Below are positions 1-10,502 of a stretch of 64,000 nt of DNA, in pieces. Within the stretch, counting starts at the first letter, position 1. Every line of letters begins with the position of its first letter. Under the pieces are notes generated by a model. The model worked only from the letters and a program-made list of their open reading frames with translations. It searched no databases and was not told the DNA's origin. The translations under genes and the position numbers were made by a program. The DNA lies in NCBI RefSeq assembly GCF_021130785.1, contig NC_060213.1, positions 62,280,001 through 62,344,000 on the forward strand. The letters run 5' to 3'. This DNA comes from Homalodisca vitripennis (Eukaryota > Arthropoda > Insecta > Hemiptera > Cicadellidae).

Positions 1-42
1 GAACTACAATGGCGATGAATCTACGCTATTTGTGTTACAAGC

Positions 43-98
43 TGTCAGACACGCTTTAATCCTTCAAAATTCTCAGAAGGATAAAAGCGTGTCTGACA
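43..98. repeat. Near-perfect inverted repeat (stem-loop)
   Basis: A 23-bp left arm (43-65) pairs with a right arm (76-98) with one mismatch around a 10-base loop. Weaker complementarity continues outwards (TGTTACA-like ends near 32-38 and 102-108). The structure could be the core of a small foldback element or a transcribed hairpin. No protein-coding context is visible. Confidence 0.7.
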
Positions 99-1271
99 CT
101 CTGTTACAGTTAGTGGCAGGGATCTCGTTAAGAGACAATGTAAAAAACGGCTGAGTGCTGAGTCTCACTCCGAGATGATTTCATTTAAAACAAATCAAAA
201 AGAAGCTTTATATGATGATTTTAGGTGAATTTCATTCTAAAACCATGTGTTTAAGGGAAATACCTATAACAATTGACTATTTTGTTACAATTTTTGTTTA
301 AAGTATAAAATTAGGTTAATAGATATGATTTAGATTGTGTTTAATTGCTCTAATATGAAAGTATTGAAAATTCAATTGTTCAGTTACTTCTCCTCAAACC
401 GGATATTTTTTTTGTTTCCATGGAAACGTCACTTTTTAGAGTGATTTGTAAATTTAAAAATCAAAATTTTACATATTGTGTGATTTATTTACCTTTAAAG
501 CAAAGCAACAATCAGCTTTTCATAATCAAAAATAATTTTAGGTGAATATTTTCTAAAACATTGTTTCTGTCCAAAAACCTCTCGCATATTTTCCACAATT
601 ACTCAAAAAAACTCTGGGACTTTTCAAATTATAAAAATTAAAAGTTAAAATTATAACTGGATGCAGTATAACAACGTCCAACACTGAAATCGAAATTCTT
701 GATTATCGATTCATCGATGATACAAGTAATGAATGCTCGATATAGACACCTAAACCGAATTACAGGTATTTTACATTACAGTATAGTTCAGCTGTTTTTA
801 CATCTTAACCCTTTGGCTGCTAACAATTTTTTGACATGTTATCCCAAAAGTGCTCAGGTTTTTATCGGATTTTATCCCAACAGTGCTAAGCCTAAAATGG
901 TGAATTTGTAGTTTTACTAAAAAAATCATAAGTTCCTCAAATTTTAACCTATTTCATTGATTTATGTTTTGTTTTGTAGTATAATATATGTAAGAAAATA
1001 AATAAATAAATATTTTTTTGTTTTTGTTTTTTTTTTTACACAGAAAAATATAATTAAATTTAACTTTTATTTTTTTAAATACATTTTTACCTAAAACCAT
1101 ATGTTGTTTTGAGTACATACTGAATTTTTCATGCAAAAATATAGATTTTTTTACTTATGTAATGAAAAAACACAAAAAAACTTACCCTGTGCTATCTACA
1201 TCACAGCTGTTTTTGCTGTTAGTGTACTACAAAAAAAACCAGCAAATACAAGTGTTGTTATTATTTTTATT
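99..1271. other. AT-rich non-coding stretch
   Basis: No gene or repeat recognised. The only notable string is TTAACCCTTTGGCTGC at 805-820, which looks like a piggyBac-type TTAA target joined to a CCCTTTG terminus. No matching opposite end was found, so it is not called as an element. Confidence 0.5.
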
Positions 1272-1370
1272 CCCCCCCCCCCCACCCCCCCCCCCCCCCA
1301 CCCCCCCCCCCCCCCACCCCCCCCCCCCCCCACCCCCCCCCCCCCCCACCCCCCCCCCCCCCCACCCCCC
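1272..1370. repeat. (C15A)n minisatellite, exact 16-bp period
   Basis: The tract is all C except for single A residues at 1284, 1300, 1316, 1332, 1348 and 1364, exactly 16 bases apart. Proline/threonine/histidine-rich open frames across it (1131-1400) are a by-product of the repeat. The complementary strand is G15T units, so quadruplex (or, on this strand, i-motif) folding is plausible. Confidence 0.95.
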
Positions 1371-2041
1371 AATTGCCTGAAATGTTGTTGGTCATTTTAA
1401 CAAACCTTTATTATTTGTTTAAACAAGTGATTAATACAAGTGCCTATAGCACCTACTATCGACCACCTCACTTTTAGTAAATTGATATCTACTGCATTTA
1501 TTCTGAGGGATGTTCACTCGCTATTCGTAGCAAAATATTTTAACACAATTTTCAAAAAGACTTTCTTATAGGAAGTTCCCTTGATGCCTAATTGGTGCAA
1601 AACCAACACAGTTTATACCACAAAAAACAATTCAATTTAGTACAACGTGAAGCAAGAGAACACACACGCCTTTTATCTTCGGCACTGTTGTGTTGTCCGA
1701 AATGGTGTTAGAGAAAATAGGAGGATAGGTAACGAAATACTATTAAGCTATTTGTTGAACGCCTTCAGCACGGAGCGCGAAGCTTTCTGCAAATTGAAAA
1801 CAATCCACCCGCGTTACGCGGCTAGCTCTCTCCCTCTCTCTTTCTAGCTCAGAGTTGTCTGGTAAACAATGGTCAGTGCAGGAAGATGCTTTGCCTGCAG
1901 GACAATTAAAATGTAAATCATCTTCATTCTATGTACGCTCAATTTTTACGCAAAATCCCCCCGCTACACTACTACAATATGTGCGCGCGCACGCACACAC
2001 GCGCACGAACACGAGCTCTGTAATGTAATTATCAGCATTCT
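1371..2041. other. Non-coding stretch with one repeat relic
   Basis: AT-rich sequence without recognisable coding content. It contains the relic of the 210-bp repeat (1771-1875, listed separately) and a CA/CG-rich dinucleotide patch at about 1979-2010 just upstream of the LINE fragment. Confidence 0.5.
1771..1875 (+). repeat. Lone diverged relative of the 210-bp tandem unit
   Basis: This segment aligns by eye with the start of the tandem unit at 9873-10502. Both share an AAGCTTTC-GCAAATTGA core, then a CAACCCAC / CAATCCAC block, then a CTCTGAGTT / CTCAGAGTT block, then a TAAACAA-GTCA block in the same order. It lies about 8 kb from the array and is clearly older. Confidence 0.6.
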
Positions 2042-2937
2042 CGCCTGGCGGCACAAGCAAAAACACCGTTGTAATTCATCAACACCGACAAGAGCACAGC
2101 TGTTTGTTTCAGAAAGCGCCGTAGGATGCCGCAGAGACTCCCGCCGCCTGTGACACTGGATGACGAGCCGATCGCTTGGAAGCAGCAAGCTAAATATCTT
2201 GGTGTTACGCTTGATTCCAGGTTAAACTTCGGTCCTCACGCGAAAAAGAAAGCAGTAGAGGCCAAGCGGATCGCAGGATCAATAGGTCCTCTAATAAACC
2301 GTAGATCATCCCTACCAATGGGTGCAAAAGTCTCCATCTTTCTAGCTGTAGTCAGATCATTAATGATGTATGCTTGCATAGCTTGGTGGTCAAACTGCAG
2401 CCGCTCGAATCGTAAAGCCCTGGAAACCATCCAATCCAAGGCTCTCCGCTCCATCACCCGCCAACCATGGTTCGTCCGCAACGAAACAATAAGAAACACA
2501 TTACAGATCCCAACTCTAGACGTATTCGCGAGGACAACTACAGAGAAATTCTTCGTGGCAGTTGCAGCTTCGGAGTATCCCCACATCGCAGCCATCGCAG
2601 AGCCGTACGCCGGACCAGATGACTACAGGCGACGACCAGCTACAATACTGGACGACCCTCCGTAAAGAATACTCATCCCAAGGATGAAGCCGCGATCCCC
2701 AATCCTGGGACGTACCAGCAAATTACACTAACCAAATTTTGTTTCAGAAAACAACATAACCTAATTAGGCCAAGTTAACAGTTTCAGAGCTTCCTCTACA
2801 GTCAGTGGACCTAGGGTCCAGGTGCTGTACGGCCACGACAGGACGTGGCAGGCAGAGTGGTTTTAGTGGTGTAAAAATCCCACATAACTGGGACGCCAGT
2901 ACCTTTTGAAGGTTCCCTCTGCTTAAAAAAAAAAAAA
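2042..2937 (+). mobile_element. 5'-truncated jockey-like non-LTR retrotransposon
   Basis: This is the 3' end of a LINE: the C-terminal part of the reverse-transcriptase ORF, a roughly 260-bp 3' UTR (2666-2924), and a 13-A poly(A) tail (2925-2937). Truncation at the 5' end with a poly(A) end is the usual product of target-primed reverse transcription. The exact 5' junction is uncertain because the upstream coding trace fades near 2042. No target-site duplication could be established. Confidence 0.85.
2075..2665 (+). pseudogene. Reverse transcriptase C-terminus (jockey-like), truncated
   Basis: The product would be the post-catalytic thumb and C-terminal region of a LINE reverse transcriptase, the enzyme that copies element RNA at a nicked chromosomal site. 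Visible family blocks include INTDKS at the start, KYLGVTLDSRLNF, the GPLIN segment, and a PWFVRNETIR block near the end. All have counterparts in the same order in the second element at 62 kb (KYLGVLLDSRLTF, GPLLR, PWFVRNTVIR). The frame is open from 2075 to the TAA at 2663-2665, but an in-frame TAA at 2072-2074 separates it from more upstream sequence. The ATG at 2126 is internal to the similarity and is not a real start. The catalytic YADD and the endonuclease are absent, so it is a dead fragment. Confidence 0.85.
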
Positions 2938-3347
2938 GTCTATATAAAAATAAACTAAAAATAAAAATGTTCAGCAGTTAGTATTTATATAAAATTAAAC
3001 ATTGGCAAATTTACAATCAATAATTAAAAATTATTCTTTACTGCAAAGAAATTACAATCGATTTTAAAAGTATTGGATTATAATGCATGAAAAAATACGT
3101 ATAATAATTCAAATAAATGTTCAAACTGCATCTGAACTGAATGTAGATACGAAATATGTTCACACTTTACATTGAAAGATTTATTTTTTGAAGGATTTAC
3201 GTTATCCTTACACATTTATTATTGTAGTGTATCATATCACACAACAATACATACATTGCATGTTTATAAAGATGAATATTATTGTTCTTAAGTCTATACT
3301 GTACGAGTATATTATCTCTTCAGCAAAGTTATGTGCAAACTGAAACC
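2938..3347. other. AT-rich non-coding stretch
   Basis: I see no gene, repeat or structured element here, only AT-rich sequence between the two LINE tails. Confidence 0.5.
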
Positions 3348-3616
3348 ATGAGAGTCGTGCCGCGAAGCTATCACAGTATAGTTTTTCTAACTTTACCCTG
3401 CCTCTCTATCTTGGATGTAGCACTGCATTGCCGATTCCGATGTGAGTTAGTGCGGGGCAGAGACGTCCACAGCTATTATACTAGAGGTGGGGACAGCTAC
3501 TTCCTTCACAAGCTGGTGTCAGATTAATTAATAATCTCCCTGAGAGGATAAAAAATGTCAACAACCCAACACTGTTTGGAGCTCAATTAAATGACCTTTT
3601 AGTGCCTGAAGGATGA
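3348..3616 (+). pseudogene. C-terminal tail of a LINE reverse transcriptase ORF
   Basis: One frame reads LTLPCLSILDVALHCRF, then VHSYYTRGGD, and is broken at the TAA at 3525-3527. A second frame continues from 3530 with NNLPERIKNVNNPTLF to a TGA at 3614-3616. The order LTLPxLYILE, HxYxTRGRD, LPExIKN...LFK is the usual extreme C-terminus of many insect LINE ORF2 proteins (jockey/CR1-like). At least one frameshift and one stop have occurred. No catalytic residues remain. The family assignment rests on remembered motif order and not on an alignment. Confidence 0.6.
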
Positions 3617-3796
3617 GTTCATGTTAAACCGCTGGAACCACTATTTTTCGTAACTAAGTAACGATACCGAAGCCAGGTATGAGTGAGAGAGAGAATTCAA
3701 TGTAATGCAGGTATGCTTTTGAGCTTAATTTATCGACGTTTGCAATTGCAATGTAAAATTGTTTGAAAGCAAGAAAAATATGATTATGATTATTCT
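3348..3796 (+). mobile_element. 3' end of a second, different LINE family
   Basis: A degenerate coding tail (3348-3616) is followed by a non-coding stretch ending in short TATGAT-like repeats at about 3778-3793, which looks like the simple-repeat 3' end of some non-LTR elements. It differs in sequence from the jockey-like fragment just upstream and ends directly at the hAT relic. Confidence 0.6.
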
Positions 3797-3797
3797 C

Positions 3798-5172
3798 CAG
3801 TAGTTCTTAATCTTTTCTATATCCGGTATCCCTTGAGTAAGGTTTCCCCAACAAGTAAGTACTCCCTTCTTCCCAACCTTCACACCACCAATAATTTACA
3901 TATAGACTTTTGTTATTAATCTTAATATAATGTTAGTGTAAAAGAGCACAAAAACCCTCAACATACTATATGAAATATAAGACGTTTTATTTTGCGACAC
4001 AAAACTTAATATAAATTTCCATACATATGAAACACAGACAAACACAATGCAAAAAATCGTTTCTATCATGAGGAAAATATTGTTGTAAAAAAGTGTATGA
4101 AAAGTTTACTCAATGGGATTCTTGAACTTGTTTACCAGACCTCAGCTTTTTAACATCTGGTCGAATGATGAGAGGTACAGCCTCAAACCTGCCAATGCTT
4201 CAAGTTTATTCCTATGTATATTTGTTATAAATACATACGAAGGCTCTCTCAATAAGTACTGTGATTTTAAAGGGCAACATATACTTCAGTGCTTTATTGA
4301 TGTCATAGTTAAAATTAAACTTATTTATGAAAAAATAACACTCAAATGTGCCAGATACTGAAGCCAATTCATCACTTTCAAAAAGTTGCAATGTAATTCA
4401 AAAGAGTAATCTTCAAAAAACCATTTAACTTTATTTCTCGGCTCAACATTCTCATTAACTTTGTTTACAGATGAAAAAATGAATTCACATTTAGGGCTTT
4501 TCGTTAATCTTTATAAGAAAGTAATGTATTTTTGTTTGAAGTTTGAATGCTTTGCATTAAGGTGACGTACTAACAGATATGGGCTCATACTGCCATTAGA
4601 TCAAATTTGTCCACACACAACTTAGTATGGTTTTTGACAGCCGTTACCAACAATGAAGGGGAGTCCACACTTCAAGTATACATTAACACATTTTCTCTTC
4701 TTTACGTATCTCCGGAGAACTGCTGCTCTGCATTTTCTTAACAGACCTTATCTTCCCTTTTAGCAGCAAAGCATTCATTGTTGATGCACTCTTGTCGAAT
4801 CCGTTTTGTATATAAATTTGCACCGAACTGCTGCTAATTCAACAAGATGAATCTCTGCGATACTTACAGAGGTTTATAGTGATCCAGTTTTCAGTCACTT
4901 TAAGTTGTAACTACTATTATAAAAAATATTAAACATTAAATACATACCAACAATCACTAAACACAGTTCACAAGTAGTGTTTGTATTGTTCATGCGTCCA
5001 GTCCATGCTTGCTCAGTAAGTCATGCATGCCATGACTGACTACGCACTAAGGCACTCTGACATATGGACAGTTCATTTACGCAATTATATAATAATTTTA
5101 AAATAACGATTTCCGCCATTATTGATGTTTTGAGTACAACCCTTGCATACCCCTAGGGGTTGGAAACCGCTG
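3798..5172 (-). mobile_element. Degenerate hAT DNA transposon
   Basis: The ends are imperfect terminal inverted repeats. The left end begins CAGTAGTTCTTAA at 3798, and the complement of the right end, finishing at 5172, begins CAGCGGTTTCCAA. Almost all differences between them are transitions, and both fit the CAGTGGTTCTCAAC-type end of many hAT elements. A transposase C-terminus lies inside on the minus strand (4110-4300). The 8-bp flanks (3790-3797 and 5173-5180) do not match well, so the target duplication has decayed or the ends are not original. The length, about 1.4 kb, is shorter than an autonomous hAT. Confidence 0.7.
4110..4390 (-). pseudogene. hAT transposase C-terminal (dimerisation) region, broken
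   Basis: On the minus strand one reading gives KALKYMLPFKITVLIERAF (complement of about 4240-4296), which lines up with the KALKxLLPFATTYLCEAGFS block of the hAT dimerisation domain. Further on, another reading gives IRPDVKKL, then KQVQESH and a stop (TGA at complement 4110-4112), matching the usual xIxPDIxKL...KQxQxSH end of ZBED/SCAND3-like hAT transposases. Several stops and frameshifts separate these blocks, so no functional protein is made. The N-terminal zinc finger and the catalytic core are not recognisable. Confidence 0.7.
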
Positions 5173-5524
5173 GTCTACGCCAATTATGTAAAATGTTATG
5201 TACACAAAAAATATTATGTAAATAGAGTAAAAAGTTGTGTACGAAACGTTTGTGTACAAACAGTAAAAATGGTAGTCAATGTATAAACTAAAACACAGAT
5301 GACCCTGACTGAATTTAAATTACGATGATTACCTGTTAACAAAAACGCAATGCAAACATTACAAGCCACCCATTTTAGCGCTCGTACTGTAGTCGTAGTT
5401 GTACTGTATTTATTTATGTCGACAACACCAGTCTGACTTTAGTGCTCGTATGGTTTATGCAGCTTTAGTGCAACAATTAACTTTGGTACAAGGTAAATAA
5501 AAGATACAAACGTAGCACATTATG
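5173..5524. other. Spacer between hAT relic and satellite
   Basis: AT-rich and non-coding. It contains recurrent GTGTAC / TGTACA words but nothing I can name. Confidence 0.5.
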
Positions 5525-8500
5525 TAATATTTACTGGAGGGACGGTGGTAACGATTTCAGCTCAGAGCCATGCTCCAGTGCACGTTATAAATCGATACAC
5601 TATAGTATCATTATTTACCTGTACCAAACAAATATTTACTAAGCTACAGTGTTTATAACGATCCCGCAGATTGGAGGGACGGTAGCAACGATTTCAGCTC
5701 AGAGCCATGCTCCAGTGCACGTTAGAAATCGATACACTATAGTATCAGTATTTACCTGTACCAAACAAATATTTACTAAGCTACAGTGTTATAACGATCC
5801 CGCAGATTGGAGGGACGGTGGCAACAATTTCAGCTCAGAGCCATGAACCAGTGCACGTTATAAATCGATACACTATAGTCTCAGTATTTACCTGTACCAA
5901 ACAAATATTAACTAAACTACAGTGTTATAACGATCCCGCACATTGGAGGGACGGTGGCAACGATTTCAGCTCAGAGCCATGCTCCAGTGCACGTTAAAAA
6001 TCGATACACTATAATCCAAGTGTTTGCCTGCACCATACAAATATTTACTCAGCTACAATGGGGTGGTGCAAAAATTTCAGCTCAGAGCTATGCTCCAGTG
6101 CACGTTATAAATCGATACACTATAGTCCAAGTATTTGCCTGCACTAAACAAATATTTACTCAGCTACAGTCTTATAACGACCCTGCAGATTGGTGGGACC
6201 ACTGCAAAGATTTCAGCTCAGAGCCATGAACCCGTGCACGTTATAAATTGATACACTATAGTCCAAGTATTTGCCTGCACTAAACAAATATTTACTCAGC
6301 TACAGTCTTATAACGACCCTGCAGATTGGTGGGACCACTGCAAAGATTTCTGCTCAAAGCCATGCTCCAGTGCACGTTATAAATCGATACACTATAGTCC
6401 AAGTATTAGTCTGCACTAAACAAATATTTACTAAGCTACAGTCTTATAACGACCCTGCAGATTGGTGGGACCACTGCAAAGATTTCAGCTTAGAGCCATG
6501 CTCTAGTGCACGTTATAAATTGATACACTATAGTATCAGTGTTTGCCTGCACTAAACAAATATTTACTAAGCTACAGTCTTATAACGACCATGCAGATTG
6601 GTGGGACCACTGCAAAGATTTCAGCTTAGAGCCATGCTCCAGTGCACGTTATAAATTGATACACTATAGTCCAAGTATTTGCCTGCACTAAACAAATATT
6701 TACTCAGCTACAGTCTTATAACGACCCTGCAGATTGGTGGGACCACTGCAAAGATTTCAGCTCAAAGCCATGCTCCAGTGCACGTTATAAATCGATACAC
6801 TATAGTCCAAGTATTAGCCTGCACTAAACAAATATTTACTCAGCTACAGTCTTATAACGACCCTGCAGATTGGTGGGACCACTGCAAAGATTTCAGCTCA
6901 GAGCCATGAACCAGTGCACGTTATAAATCGATACACTATAGTCTCAGTATTTACCTGTACCAAACAAATATTAACTAAACTACAGTCTTATAACGATCCC
7001 GCAGATTGGAGGAACAGTGGTAACAATTTCAGCTCAAAGCCATGCTCCAGTGCACGTTATAAATCTATACACTATAGTCCAAGTATTTGCCTGCACTAAA
7101 CAAATATTTACTCAGCTACAGTCTTATAACGACCCTGCAGATTGGTGGGACCACTGCAAAGATTTCAGCTCAGAGCCATGAACCAGTGCACGTTATAAAT
7201 CGATACACTATAGTCTCAGTATTTACCTGTACCAAACAAATATTAACTAAACTACAGTCTTATAACGATCCCGCAGATTGGAGGAACAGTGGTAACAATT
7301 TCAGCTCAAAGCCATGCTCCAGTGCACGTTATAAATCTATACACTATAGTCCAAGTATTTGCCTGCACTAAACAAATATTTACTCAGCTACAGTCTTATA
7401 ACGACCCTGCAGATTGGTGGGACCACTGCAAAGATTTCAGCTCAGAGCCATGAACCCGTGCACGTTATAAATTGATACACTATAGTCCAAGTATTTGCCT
7501 GCACTAAACAAATATTTACTCAGCCACAGTCTTATAACGACCCTGCAGATTGGTGGGACCACTGCAAAGATTTCTGCTCAAAGCCATGCTCCAGTGCACG
7601 TTATAAATCGATACACTATAGTCCAAGTATTAGTCTGCACTAAACAAATATTTACTAAGCTACAGTCTTATAACGACCCTGCAGATTGGTGGGACCACTG
7701 CAAAGATTTCAGCTTAGAGCCATGCTCTAGTGCACGTTATAAATTGATACACTATAGTATCAGTGTTTGCCTGCACTAAACAAATATTTACTAAGCTACA
7801 GTCTTATAACGACCATGCAGATTGGTGGGACCACTGCAAAGATTTCAGCTTAGAGCCATGCTCCAGTGCACGTTATAAATTGATACACTATAGTCCAAGT
7901 ATTTGCCTGCACTAAACAAATATTTACTCAGCTACAGTCTTATAACGACCCTGCAGATTGGTGGGACCACTGCAAAGATTTCAGCTCAAAGCCATGCTCC
8001 AGTGCACGTTATAAATCGATACACTATAGTCCAAGTATTAGTCTGCACTAAACAAATATTTACTAAGCTACAGTCCTTATAACGACCCTGCAGATTGGTG
8101 GGACCACTGCAAAGATTTCAGCTTAGAGCCATGCTCTAGTGCACGTTATAAATTGATACACTATAGTATCAGTGTTTGCCTGCACTAAACAAATATTTAC
8201 TAAGCTACAGTCTTATAACGACCATGCAGATTGGTGGGACCACTGCAAAGATTTCAGCTTAGAGCCATGCTCCAGTGCACGTTATAAATCGATACACTAT
8301 AGTCTCAGTATTTGCCTGCACTAAACAAATATTTACTAAGGTACAGTCTTATAACGACCCTGCAGATTGGTGGGACCACTGCAAAGAATTCAGCTCAGAG
8401 CCATGCTCCAGTGCACGTTATAAATCGATACACTATAGTCCAAGTATTTGCCTGCACTAAACAAATATTTACTCAGCTACAGTCTTATAACGACCCCGCA

Positions 8501-9065
8501 GATTAGAGGGACGGTGGTAACAATTTTAGCTCAAAGACATGCTCCAGTGCACGTTATAAATCTATACACTATAGTCCAAGTATTTGCCTGCACTAAACAA
8601 ATATTTACTCAGCTACAGTCTTATAACGACCCTGCAGATTGGTGGGACCACTGCAAAGATTTCAGCTTAGAACCATGCTCCAGTGCACGTTATAAATTGA
8701 TACACTATAGTCTCAGTATTTGCCTGCACTAAACAAATATTTACTCAGCTACAGTCTTATAACGACCCTGCAGATTGGTGGGACCACGGCAAAGATTTCA
8801 GCTCAGAGCCATGCTCCAGTGCACGTCATGAATCGATACACTATAGTCCAAGTATTTGCCTGCACTAAACAAATATTTACTTAGCTACAGTGTTAAAACG
8901 ATCCCGCAAATTGGAGGGACGGTGGCAACGATTTCAGCTCAGAGCCATGAACCAGTGCACGTTACAAATCGATACACTATAATCCAAGTGTTTGCCTGCA
9001 CCATATAAATATTTACTCAGCTACAATGGAGTGGTGGCAACAATATCAGCTCAGAGCCATGCTCC
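5525..9065. repeat. 136-bp satellite array, about 27 monomers
   Basis: Using the GATTTCAG-like anchor, monomers start at 5553, 5690, 5826, 5962, 6073, 6209 and then every 136 bases to 7977, with one inserted base before 8114, then every 136 bases to 8930, and a short step to 9042. Monomers 5962 and 8930 are short (111 and 112 bp). The central monomers share a GTGGGACCACTGCAAA motif, while the flanks carry a GAGGGACGGTGGCAAC version. Because 136 leaves remainder 1 when divided by 3, open frames recur every 408 bases; these are not genes. Higher-order blocks of 2, 3 and 9 monomers are described in the findings. Confidence 0.97.
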
Positions 9066-9330
9066 AGTTCAATATTGCAGTTATTCACCAATAGATAATC
9101 TCCATTTTTTTACTTGCGCCGATCAAATATTTTCTCAGCTAAACCCTAATATAGACCTAGGGGTATGGTGACAACAATTTCAGTTCAGAGCCGAATCCCC
9201 AGTTGAACATTGTAAATCATACATATATTTGTTACTCGTGTTTTTACGACCACATAAGAAACTTTTACCCCAACCAAACATTACCTCGGCTTTATAGAGT
9301 TTAGCTAGTTGGTGGCAACGTCAATTCAAC
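9066..9330. repeat. Decayed satellite monomers at the array edge
   Basis: An AATTTCAGTTCAGAGCC anchor reappears at 9174, and a GTTGGTGGCAACG block near 9308 resembles the monomer end. The spacing and a few conserved words suggest two heavily diverged monomers beyond the homogeneous array. Confidence 0.6.
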
Positions 9331-9868
9331 AATAACTTTCTGTCCGTAATATTAATGTTCATGCATGTTTTGTAATACTCATAACCATTCTTCCAGCGTC
9401 TTTGCTTGTGTTGCTGGGCGGTGTAAAGTATAAAAAACTATGTTCTAGAATTATTTTACACCTCTCTATGTTGTAAACAATTGTTCCGAAAGACACGTCA
9501 CATACTTTAAACTTACCCCTTGTTTGAAACGTAACCTTTACCACTTACCCACGACTTATCTTTTTAGTTTCCTTATATAAGAGCATACGTTAAACAAGTG
9601 AATACAACGACATACAACATAATACACAACAAATATGTCGGTCATTTGACGTTAAACTGTTACAACTTCGCCTTCAATTTATACGTTTAGTTCTCATACC
9701 CACATCTGTTGAAATTTAAGAATACATTAAATCGGTTACTTTCTCTTAACATGTTAAATTTACGCACTGCATTTCTTTTGGGAAACTACTTTAATTAAGC
9801 GAGGGACAGAAAAGAAACGCCAGCTTACACCACTACAGGGCACAGAGGGGCTATTACACAGATTGTCC
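9331..9868. other. Non-coding spacer
   Basis: AT-rich sequence between two tandem arrays. I see nothing in it beyond short low-complexity ACAACA/ATACA words near 9598-9632. Confidence 0.5.
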
Positions 9869-10502
9869 GACGTCTCGCCTCACAATGAAGGATAAAGCTT
9901 TCCGCAAATTGAGAGCAACCCACTCCTAGCCGCTCTAACTTATTACTCTGAGTTTTCCGCTAAATAAACGTCATCACGGGGAAAACCTCCCTTGAGACAC
10001 AACAGGGACGTCTCTGATGGAAACGTTTGAGATGCCATCAACAACCGCACAACCTCCCACGGAGACCAGACTCTGTCAGATGTCTCGCCTCACAATGAAG
10101 GATAAAGCTTTCCAAAAATTGAGAGCAACCCACTCCTAGCCGCTTTAACTTATTGCTCTGAGTTTTCCGCTAAATAAACGTCATCACGGGGAAGACCTCC
10201 CTTGAGACACGACAGGGACATCTCTGATGGAAACGTTTGAGATGCCATCAACAACCGCACAACCTCCCACGGAGACCAGACTCTGTCAGATGTCTCGCTT
10301 CACAATGAAGGATAAAGCTTTCCGCAAATTGAGAGCAACCCACTCCTAGCCGCTTTAACTTATTGCTCTGAGTTTTCCGCTAAATAAACGTCATCACGGG
10401 GAAGACCTCCCTTGAGACACGACAGGGACATCTCTGATGGAAACGTTTGATATGCCATCAACAACCGCACAACCTCCCACAGAGACCAGACTCTGTCAGA
10501 TG
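9869..10502. repeat. Three 210-bp tandem repeats
   Basis: TCTCGCCTCACAATGAAGG-type anchors occur at 9873, 10083 and 10293, and the array breaks off at 10503. The three units differ at only a few positions (for example CGCAAATT versus CAAAAATT), which suggests recent duplication. No open frame spans the units. A diverged relative lies at 1771-1875. Confidence 0.95.

Noticed and set aside
805..820. piggyBac-like end (TTAA followed by CCCTTTGGCTGC)
   Set aside because: No inverted partner next to another TTAA was found within several kb, and no transposase trace.
1131..1400. Proline-rich open frame of 89 codons
   Set aside because: It is created by reading the (C15A)n array; composition and frame follow directly from the repeat.
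5649..8732. Series of 61-94-codon frames with similar peptides
   Set aside because: The peptides recur because 136-bp monomers are read in shifting frames with a 408-base rhythm. They have no shared start, conserved frame or outside similarity.
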